Of a DNA stretch of 64,000 nt, positions 55,954 through 64,000 are shown in pieces. The position numbers and the translations under genes were made by a program. Source of the DNA: Massilia oculi (GTDB lineage Bacteria > Pseudomonadota > Gammaproteobacteria > Burkholderiales > Burkholderiaceae_D); assembly GCF_003143515.1 (NCBI RefSeq), contig NZ_CP029343.1, forward strand, positions 3,410,001 to 3,474,000, given 5' to 3'. Position 1 is the stretch's first letter; every line of letters begins with the position of its first letter. A model generated the notes under the pieces. The model had not been told where the DNA came from. It saw only the letters and a program-made list of their open reading frames with translations, and searched no databases.

Positions 55954-56618
55954 GCGAGTGGTGGACCTATACGCTGTCGGATTTTCTGATGTTCTCGCAG
56001 CGCAGCTACTACCGGCTCATCGCCCTGTACAACGAGGCGGTCTGGCCCGCGCACCTGATGGCGCTGGCGGCCGGCCTGATCGTCATCGGCGGCATCGCGC
56101 GCCCTGGCGTCCACATCCGCCGCATCGCGCTGCTGGTGCTGGCCGTGGCCTGGGGCTGGGTAGGTTGGGCGTACCACCTGGAACGCCATGCGGACATCAA
56201 CACCGCCGGCCCCTGGTTCGCGCTCGCCTTCGGCGTGCAGGCCGTGATGCTGTGCTTCATGGCGCTGCGGCCGCGCGCGGCGACGCCGGCCGGCATGCAG
56301 AAGCAGGTGGCGCTGGGGCTGACCGGCCTGGCGGTGATCGCCTACCCGCTGCTGGCGCCAGGCAGCGGCCGTGGCTGGAACCAGGCCGAGGTGTTCGGCA
56401 TCGCGCCCGATCCGACCGCGATCGCGACTCTGGGCGTGCTGCTGGCCAGCCGCGCGCACCCGGTTGCCTGGCTGATACCGCTGGCGTGGTGCGCGGTGAG
56501 TGGGGCGACCCTGATGGAGCTGCATGTCGGTTACGCCTGGTTGCTGCCGACGTTCGCCATTCTTGCGGTTGCGGCTGGATTACTCTTCAGGCATGCGAGG
56601 CATTCGCCAGTACATTGA
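55950..56618 (+). CDS. DUF6064-family membrane protein
   Basis: 222 aa with six or seven predicted membrane helices. It starts WWTYTLSDFLMFSQRSYYRL, the family's typical N-terminus, and ends in a Trp/Leu-rich helix. Function unknown. The ATGA overlap with the aldo/keto reductase implies coupled expression. Confidence 0.75.
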   Translation: MSEWWTYTLSDFLMFSQRSYYRLIALYNEAVWPAHLMALAAGLIVIGGIARPGVHIRRIALLVLAVAWGWVGWAYHLERHADINTAGPWFALAFGVQAVMLCFMALRPRAATPAGMQKQVALGLTGLAVIAYPLLAPGSGRGWNQAEVFGIAPDPTAIATLGVLLASRAHPVAWLIPLAWCAVSGATLMELHVGYAWLLPTFAILAVAAGLLFRHARHSPVH

Positions 56619-56622
56619 GCGG

Positions 56623-57153
56623 CTATTTTCCGCTGTCAGGCAGCTTACGCGCGAGCAGCTGTTTGAGTGAGGTGTCCGACATGCCAGGATATCGAATGTC
56701 GCCGATTCGCCATGCACCCTCGTTTTTGGCCAAGCGATATTCCAGCTTTACCCTCTCGCCATGAGCAGGATAGGTAAATTCGACAGCCACGATATCGTTT
56801 GGCATGGAACGGATCGACAAGTCGACTGCAGCAGGGTCCTGTGAGGCGAAGATCGGGTCGAAGTCGAGATTGCAGATCCCACCGGCCTTGGCGGCGCACT
56901 GACGATCCTTGATCAATAGAGACGTCAGCTCCTGGTCGAAATAACGACGAAGGACCCGCTCCTCTTACTGCACGAGCGGTTTGCCAAAGACATCGTCGGA
57001 GCTTGACAGTACCTGCCATGCGAAGGCTTTCTACAGACTGCCGACAATGGCGATCTTCTCGTCGGGTACGAGTGGCGCCGCACTTGTCTGCGTCACGAGC
57101 ACGAAAGCCAACGCTATCGCTCCAAGCACACGATTAAGGACGGTAGACAGCAT
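56623..57153 (-). pseudogene. DUF3828-like exported protein with two in-frame stops (decayed immunity gene)
   Basis: One reading frame runs the whole length: a signal peptide (LSTVLNRVLGAIALAFVLVTQTSAA) and a C-terminal region ([40 protein letters not shown]) resembling DUF3828. It is interrupted by TAG (57031-57033) and TAA (56965-56967). The start overlaps the end of the amidase-like gene by 20 bases. A periplasmic protein coupled to a peptidoglycan amidase is the expected immunity partner. Confidence 0.75.
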
Positions 57154-57514
57154 AGTCAGGCCTTTCCCTGCGGTAGGTTGGACCTGCCCAGAAGTCCCTT
57201 TGGGCGAAATCGGATACCCACTTTTCTCCGTCGAATCCAGCAATATGGCCTGCTGGATTTCCACCTTGATACGGTTGGATGACCACGATATCGCCTTTGA
57301 GAAATCTGCATTGTTCTGGACTAGGAACAGCGATAGAACGGAATCCATTTCTCGTCAGGATAGGCTCCTAGTCCTTTGCTCTCAGCGGATGTCCTGCGGT
57401 ATCGGCGCCACCAGCTTCGAGTGCCAACCGGGTGGAACGAGCGCATCTTCCCTGACTTTGATTGACGGCATGCGCACGCAAGTAGGATACAAACTTCTCC
57501 ACGTCGATAGACAT
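57134..57514 (-). pseudogene. Peptidoglycan amidase-type effector with one in-frame stop
   Basis: The frame 57514 to 57134 encodes 126 residues with a single TAG at codon 49 (57368-57370). Before it lies GRCARSTRLALEAGGA with the presumed catalytic Cys; after it GDIVVIQPYQGGNPAGHIAGFDG with the His, then WVSDFAQRDFWAGPTYR. This is the NlpC/P60-like pattern of BPSL0067-type small amidases linked to type VI secretion. Codon 49 is probably Tyr in relatives (KDYGP). Small size and lack of a signal peptide also fit a secreted effector. Confidence 0.78.
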
Positions 57515-57651
57515 GATTATTGGCGTGTCGTTGAAAACACATCCAATGATTGTCGCTCGGCAGGTGGGCACATTGTGCACTCGCATCCATTTGCCAACGC
57601 CAAGTAGCCTTGGTAACGCGCTACAAGGCCGGATGCCTCAGCAAAAGATCT

Positions 57652-58767
57652 TTAGCTCGACAACAGATTGCCCGACCTGAACGAGTCCGCCCCCGCCACC
57701 TTACACACGTGCATCCCGCGCAGCAGGTGCCGGTGCGCCGTGCTGGCGAACAGCAACCCCGGACGGCTGGCCGCCACCGGCGTGACCTGGCCGCTGACCG
57801 GATTGACGATGTCCGCGATCGGCTCTCCCGCCGCCACCTGGTCGCCCAGCTTCTTGCGAAACACCAGAACGCCCGCATGCGGCGCCGCCAGGGGCTCGAC
57901 CGCGTCCAGCGGCGTCGGGCCGCATTGCCCGGCAGGCAGAGGGGCCACCGGGATGTCGAGCACGCCCTGGTGCGCCAGGTACTGCAGGATGGCGTCGGCA
58001 TCCCGCTGCGCATAGTCGTAGTTGACGTCGTTCTCGCCGCGCAGCTCGACGGTGACGGCGGCGCAGGCGGGCGGGATGACGGCGTCCGTAAAATGGTCGG
58101 CCAGGTCCCACCACACCCGGCTGCAGGCTTCGTCGAAGGCTTCGCCGCCCGACTCCTTCGCCACCAGCAGCACGCGCGCGCCCATCAGGTCGGCCAGCGG
58201 CTGGATCACGTCGACCAGCGGCGTGCCGGTGTACATGTGCAGCACCGCCTCGTTATCGCAGTGCAGGTCGAGCACGATGTCGGCGTCGATCGCCATCGTC
58301 AGCAGGAGTTTCTTGAGCGTGGCGGCATTGTCCGCGGGTTCCCAGGCGGCCACCTCGTTGCGGGCCAGCTCGCGGATCAGCGCGACGTTGGCCGCGGCGT
58401 CCTGGCCCAGCCGGCCCTCGAGCGTGTCCTTGAGGGCGGCCGCGACGTGGCGGTAGGAGCGATTGAAGTTCAGGCCGGTGGACAGGTCGTAGCGGCCGAA
58501 CGGCGCGCCATGCAGCACCTGGGACAGGCCGAGCGGGTTGGCGGCCGGGACCAGGACGATCTCTCCCTGGATGCGCCCCTCGGCATCGAGCTTGTCGAGC
58601 TGGCCGCGCAGCAGGTGCGCGACCAGCATCGCCGGCACTTCGTCGGCGTGGATCGCGGCCTGGATGTACACCTTCTTGCCGCTGCCCGGTGCGCCATAGT
58701 GGAACGACGTCAGGTTCAGGGTGGCGACACTGTCTTCGATGGCGATCGGGTGTTTCGTCGAGTGCAT
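57652..58767 (-). CDS. Succinylglutamate desuccinylase/aspartoacylase-family zinc hydrolase
   Basis: 371 aa. Zn-binding His-x-x-Glu lies in [12 protein letters not shown] and the third ligand in VLDLHCD; the carboxypeptidase-like core continues to [15 protein letters not shown]-terminal biotinyl-lipoyl-like beta domain ([25 protein letters not shown]) follows. Relatives remove acyl groups from N-acyl amino acids, such as aspartoacylase or ectoine-derived deacetylases. The substrate cannot be told. ATG 58767 gives the usual start; longer frames run into the trmB promoter. Confidence 0.85.
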   Translation of the reverse strand: MHSTKHPIAIEDSVATLNLTSFHYGAPGSGKKVYIQAAIHADEVPAMLVAHLLRGQLDKLDAEGRIQGEIVLVPAANPLGLSQVLHGAPFGRYDLSTGLNFNRSYRHVAAALKDTLEGRLGQDAAANVALIRELARNEVAAWEPADNAATLKKLLLTMAIDADIVLDLHCDNEAVLHMYTGTPLVDVIQPLADLMGARVLLVAKESGGEAFDEACSRVWWDLADHFTDAVIPPACAAVTVELRGENDVNYDYAQRDADAILQYLAHQGVLDIPVAPLPAGQCGPTPLDAVEPLAAPHAGVLVFRKKLGDQVAAGEPIADIVNPVSGQVTPVAASRPGLLFASTAHRHLLRGMHVCKVAGADSFRSGNLLSS

Positions 58768-58860
58768 GGCAAGAGGCTCCGGCGTTGCTGGGGTAAGACA
58801 CCGATTATGCGCGATTCCGCCCTGCCACCACGCACGACCGGAAGGGGAGAAGGGCTGCGC

Positions 58861-58866
58861 TATAAT
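58861..58866 (+). promoter_or_regulatory. -10 hexamer upstream of trmB
   Basis: A perfect TATAAT 35 bases before the trmB ATG, in the divergent interval with the hydrolase gene. The -35 is poor. Confidence 0.45.
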
Positions 58867-58900
58867 GACAGCCGTTTTTTCCGCATATTCCACACTCCCC

Positions 58901-59620
58901 ATGTCTTCTGAAAAGCCCACCAGTGGTCCGGCACGGTCCATGCTGTACGATCCCACCGAACACCGCATCCGCAGTTTCGTCACGCGCGCAGGGCGGTTGT
59001 CGACCGCGCAGGCGCGGGCTTTCGAGGAGCATGGTCCGAAGTTCCTGATCGAGTACAAGAAGGAGCCGCTCGATCTCGCGCGCGCTTTTGGTCGTCATGC
59101 GCCGGTCGTCCTCGAGATCGGCTTCGGCATGGGCGACACCACGGCCCATATCGCGAAGCTGATGCCCGAGACGGACTTCCTGGGCGTCGAGGTGCACACG
59201 CCGGGCGTGGGCAGCCTGCTCAAGCAGATCGGCGAGCAGGACATCGCCAACCTGCGTCTGGTCCAGCACGACGTGTTCGAGGTGCTGAACCACATGATCG
59301 CGGACGGCGCGCTGCACGGCGTGCACGTGTTCTTCCCCGATCCATGGCACAAGGCGCGCCACAACAAGCGCCGCCTGATCCAGCCGGCCTTCGTCAAGCT
59401 GCTGTGCCAGAAGATCGCTCCTGGCGGCTACCTGCACCTGGCGACCGACTGGGAGGACTATGCGGTGCAGATGCTCGAGGTGTTGAGCGCCGAGCCGGAG
59501 CTGGTCAATACCGCCGAGGGTTATGCGCCGCAGCCGGCATACCGTCCGCTGACCAAGTTCGAGAACCGCGGCATCAAGCTGGGCCACGGGGTGTGGGACC
59601 TGGTCTTCACGCGCAAATAA
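58901..59620 (+). CDS. trmB: tRNA (guanine(46)-N7)-methyltransferase
   Basis: TrmB makes m7G46 in the tRNA variable loop using S-adenosylmethionine. 239 aa with [16 protein letters not shown] at the start, the SAM motif [39 protein letters not shown] (the catalytic/RNA-binding signature) and [12 protein letters not shown] 58901 gives the family start; the frame opens upstream across the promoter and is ignored. Confidence 0.95.
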   Translation: MSSEKPTSGPARSMLYDPTEHRIRSFVTRAGRLSTAQARAFEEHGPKFLIEYKKEPLDLARAFGRHAPVVLEIGFGMGDTTAHIAKLMPETDFLGVEVHTPGVGSLLKQIGEQDIANLRLVQHDVFEVLNHMIADGALHGVHVFFPDPWHKARHNKRRLIQPAFVKLLCQKIAPGGYLHLATDWEDYAVQMLEVLSAEPELVNTAEGYAPQPAYRPLTKFENRGIKLGHGVWDLVFTRK

Positions 59621-59751
59621 GCACCAGGCCGGGGGCGGATCGTCGTTCGCTCCCCTGCCTTCGTCGTTCGTCGCCACTTGCTGTGCCGGGGTGCCGGAAA
59701 TTCCTAGACTGGACTTGTTGATATACATTAACGAGCACGGAGGAGAGCGGC

Positions 59752-60966
59752 ATGTGGAAGCGCATCGAACAATGGAACCGTGAGGTAGAGGCGGAGCAGC
59801 TTGCGGTGCTCCGCGATCCAACGCTGGTGGCGCAAGTGCCGGCCGGCTGCCGCCGTTTCTTCGCCCGCAAGCTGGCGCAAATGTCGCCTGCCGAGCGTGA
59901 ATCCCTTTATCAGTTTTCCAGTACCGTCAGCACCTCGGCAGCCCTGCTTGCGCTGCTCAAGCTCTTCGTCGTCCTGTCGGTGCTCGGTTTCCTGATCAAT
60001 CTCGCTTACTTGCCTGCCAGGCCGTGGTGGCATACGGTCCTCGCCGCCAATGTGATCGGGCTCGCGATGGCCATGTCGCTGCTGGGCGTCTGGTTCAATT
60101 ATGGGAAGATCGTGCGCGCCAAGGGCAAGGCGCTGGGCACGATCGTCGGCCTTGGCCTGGTGGGCGGGCTGTTTGGTGGATTGACCGCCATGTTCGAGAC
60201 GGGGGGGAACTGGTCAGTCCTGCTCGACAGGCTGCCCAGGATCGTCGTGACCGTGACGATCGTCGTGACCGCGCTGGTGGCGATACCGACCATCGTGATT
60301 GCCGTGCTGCGTAATCGCCACTATCAGCTCCTGGCCGAGCAACTCCGGCGCGACGCCGAGCAGGAGCGCCTGGCGCGCGAGCTGAGCGAAACCCAATTGC
60401 GCCTCCTGCGTGCCCAGATCGAGCCGCACTTCCTGTTCAACACCCTGGGCGCGGTGCAGCAGCTGGCCGAGCAGGGTGCCCCACGCGCCGCCGAACTCAC
60501 GTCCCACCTGATCGACTTCCTGCGCGCCAGCATGAGCGATATGCGCTGCGAACAGGTCGCACTGGCGACCGAATTCGGCCTGGTCGACTCCTATCTGCGG
60601 GTGATGCAGATCCGGATGGGCGAGCGCCTGCGCTACACGGTCGATGTGCCCGATGCATTGGCCGCCACCCGGATCCCCAGCATGCTGGTGCTGACCCTGG
60701 CCGAAAATGCGATCAAGCACGGCATCGAGCCATCCCTGCACGGCGGCGAGATCGCGGTCACGGCCCACGACGACGACGGGACGATCCGCATCCGGGTGCG
60801 CGACAGCGGCGTCGGCATGAGCGACACGCCGGGCGCCGGCGCCGGCCTGGAGAACGTGCGCCACCGCCTGCGCCTGGCCTACGGCGACGGCGCCTGCCTG
60901 TTGCTGAGTGAAGCCGAACCTGGCCTGCTGGCCGAAATCGCCATCCCCTGCAAGGAGCGAGCATGA
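59752..60966 (+). CDS. LytS-type sensor histidine kinase
   Basis: 404 aa. A cytoplasmic N-terminal segment is followed by about four membrane helices (residues ~65-190) and a kinase of the His_kinase (LytS/YehU) type. Phospho-acceptor His226 lies in QIEPHFLFNTLGAVQQL; the ATPase part has LTLAENAIKHG and DSGVGM...GAGLENVRHRL. ATG 59752 has GGAGGAGAG as Shine-Dalgarno. The response regulator start overlaps its stop. The signal is unknown. Confidence 0.9.
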   Translation: MWKRIEQWNREVEAEQLAVLRDPTLVAQVPAGCRRFFARKLAQMSPAERESLYQFSSTVSTSAALLALLKLFVVLSVLGFLINLAYLPARPWWHTVLAANVIGLAMAMSLLGVWFNYGKIVRAKGKALGTIVGLGLVGGLFGGLTAMFETGGNWSVLLDRLPRIVVTVTIVVTALVAIPTIVIAVLRNRHYQLLAEQLRRDAEQERLARELSETQLRLLRAQIEPHFLFNTLGAVQQLAEQGAPRAAELTSHLIDFLRASMSDMRCEQVALATEFGLVDSYLRVMQIRMGERLRYTVDVPDALAATRIPSMLVLTLAENAIKHGIEPSLHGGEIAVTAHDDDGTIRIRVRDSGVGMSDTPGAGAGLENVRHRLRLAYGDGACLLLSEAEPGLLAEIAIPCKERA

Positions 60967-61712
60967 GTATCAACGTGCTGGTCGCCGAAGACGAACCATT
61001 GATGCGCGAGCGCCTGCTAGGCATGCTGGCCACGGCCTGGCCCGAAGCGCAGGTGGTGGCGGCTTCCGAAAACGGCATCGATGCCTGGGACGCCTGGCTC
61101 GGGCACGAGCCGCAGGTGGTCTTCCTCGACATCCGCATGCCGGGCATGTCGGGCCTGGAAGTCGCGGAGCGCATCGGCCGCCGTTCGCACGTGGTGTTCG
61201 TCACTGCCTACGACCAGTATGCGGTCGATGCCTTCGACACCGGCGCGGTCGACTACCTGCTCAAACCCATCCAGCCGGGGCGGCTCGACAAGGCCCTGGC
61301 GCGCCTGCGGGAGAAGCTGGACACCCGTCCGGACGATGTCAGCGAGGTGGTGCGGCAGGTGAAGGCGGCGTCGCCGCAAGCGAAGCGCGAAAAGCTCAAA
61401 TGGCTCAAGGCCAGCGTCGGCAAGCAGATTCGCCTGATCGACGTCGACGAAGTCCTGTTCTTCCAGGCCGACAGCAAGTACACGCGGGTGGTGCTGGCCG
61501 ATTCGGAGGCGCTGGTGCGCATCCCGCTCAAGGATCTGGTGGGCGGGCTCGACCCTAGCCTGTTCTGGCAGATCCACCGCGGCACGCTGGTGAACGTGAA
61601 TGCGATCCGGGCGGCCGAGCGGGTCGACGCCGAACGCATGCAGGTGCTGCTGCGCGGCAGCGACGAGGTGCTCCCGGTCAGCCGCAGTTTCACTTACCTG
61701 TTCCGGGAATGA
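60963..61712 (+). CDS. LytTR-family response regulator
   Basis: 249 aa. Receiver domain with the phospho-acceptor Asp56 in FLDIRMPGMSG and a conserved Lys in YLLKPIQPGRL. A LytTR DNA-binding domain lies at about residues 145-245 (LIDVDEVLFFQADSKYTRVV, WQIHRGTLVNVNAI, VSRSFTYLF). It forms a two-component pair with the overlapping kinase gene. Targets are not visible in the window. Confidence 0.92.
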   Translation: MSINVLVAEDEPLMRERLLGMLATAWPEAQVVAASENGIDAWDAWLGHEPQVVFLDIRMPGMSGLEVAERIGRRSHVVFVTAYDQYAVDAFDTGAVDYLLKPIQPGRLDKALARLREKLDTRPDDVSEVVRQVKAASPQAKREKLKWLKASVGKQIRLIDVDEVLFFQADSKYTRVVLADSEALVRIPLKDLVGGLDPSLFWQIHRGTLVNVNAIRAAERVDAERMQVLLRGSDEVLPVSRSFTYLFRE

Positions 61713-61717
61713 TCCGG

Positions 61718-63550
<1,833 letters not shown>

Positions 63551-63592
63551 ACTGTCTGTTTCAGTGTTTGGATCAGGGGTACGGGCGCTAGT

Positions 63593-64000
63593 TTACTCCG
63601 ACCAGTTGACCAAGCCAAAGTGAGCGGTTACCAGCACCAGGATACCGAATACGATACGGTACCAGGCGAAGATCGTGAAGTCGTGCGAGCTGATGTAGCG
63701 CAGCAGCCAGCGCACGCACAGGAAGGCCGCGATGAAGGCCGAGACGAAGCCGAGGCCGAACAGCGGGAAGTCGGCCATCGACAGTGCCTCGCGTTCCTTG
63801 ACCACAGAATACACCGTAGCGCCAAGCATCGTCGGCATGGCAAGGAAGAACGAGAACTCGGTGGCCGCCTTGCGCGACAGGCCGAACAGCATGCCGCCGA
63901 TGATGGTCGAGCCCGAACGGCTGGTGCCGGGAATCAGGGCGAAGGACTGGGCGAAGCCGACCTTCAGGGCATCGAGCGCCGTCATCTGGTCGACCGTCTC
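63593..64000 (-). CDS. uppP: Undecaprenyl-diphosphatase UppP, C-terminal part (5' end outside window)
   Basis: The frame is open through the window edge. It carries the BacA/UppP signature ([22 protein letters not shown]) and four membrane helices, ending [14 protein letters not shown]. UppP recycles the lipid carrier undecaprenyl diphosphate in the inner membrane. 135 codons, about half of the usual 270-280 aa, are visible. An in-frame Met (63985) is internal, not the start. Confidence 0.93.
   Translation of the reverse strand, partial: ETVDQMTALDALKVGFAQSFALIPGTSRSGSTIIGGMLFGLSRKAATEFSFFLAMPTMLGATVYSVVKEREALSMADFPLFGLGFVSAFIAAFLCVRWLLRYISSHDFTIFAWYRIVFGILVLVTAHFGLVNWSE

Noticed and set aside
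57550..58911. Plus-strand open frame opposite the aspartoacylase-family gene
   Set aside because: Antisense shadow; the minus-strand product has all metal ligands and a proper start.

Overview
The window is a 64-kb piece of a GC-rich betaproteobacterial chromosome. The gene families and gene order (lptD-surA-pdxA-rsmA; hrcA; fur divergent from bamE, then dapB; leuS-lptE-holA; proA-hemJ) suggest Oxalobacteraceae, probably Massilia or a close relative. That placement is inferred from family resemblance, not from a database search.

Layout. 1-29,650 is ordinary core chromosome on compact operons. It holds outer-membrane biogenesis (lptD, surA, bamE, lptE), cofactor and amino-acid synthesis (pdxA, dapB, proA), translation and replication (rsmA, leuS, holA, an RlmL-like methyltransferase), regulators (hrcA, fur), a three-gene signalling cluster (HDOD-histidine kinase, REC-PAS-GGDEF-EAL, Sel1 repeats) and a DNA-repair pair (radical SAM plus DUF4130-UdgX fusion) with a LexA-type box directly upstream. 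A tRNA-Gly at 29,712 marks the boundary to an accessory island.

29,786-54,935 is the island. It starts with gene-poor sequence and an AT-richer secreted DUF4214/beta-helix protein. Next comes a Rhs toxin encoded as two overlapping genes (33,028-37,008 and 37,005-39,284), with the shell split at a defined point and immunoglobulin-like domains inserted. The first toxin tip and its immunity gene are followed by two consecutive copies of a ~5.4-kb unit: 12-bp tandem repeats, an XRE repressor, a divergent CHC2/Toprim primase with a P-loop domain, a tyrosine recombinase, and a ~580-bp non-coding leader carrying a 103-bp attC-like hairpin. Each leader runs directly, in frame, into an orphan Rhs tip with its own immunity gene. 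The whole reads as a tandem array with a period of ~6.3 kb: tip 1, unit, tip 2, unit, tip 3. All three tips share an in-frame identical stretch at the FLSIDPV codons. I infer a toxin-tip-switching array built or driven by a primase/recombinase element; this is the main candidate for an undescribed system. The island ends in scars: a broken aldo/keto reductase copy, a displaced fragment of the Rhs Ig domain, and IS21, IS3 and IS481 remnants.

54,936-64,000 returns to the chromosome: a Tat-type aldo/keto reductase, DUF6064, a decayed amidase effector/immunity pair (both genes have in-frame stops), an aspartoacylase-family enzyme, trmB, a LytS/LytTR two-component pair, recQ, and the 3' part of uppP at the window edge.
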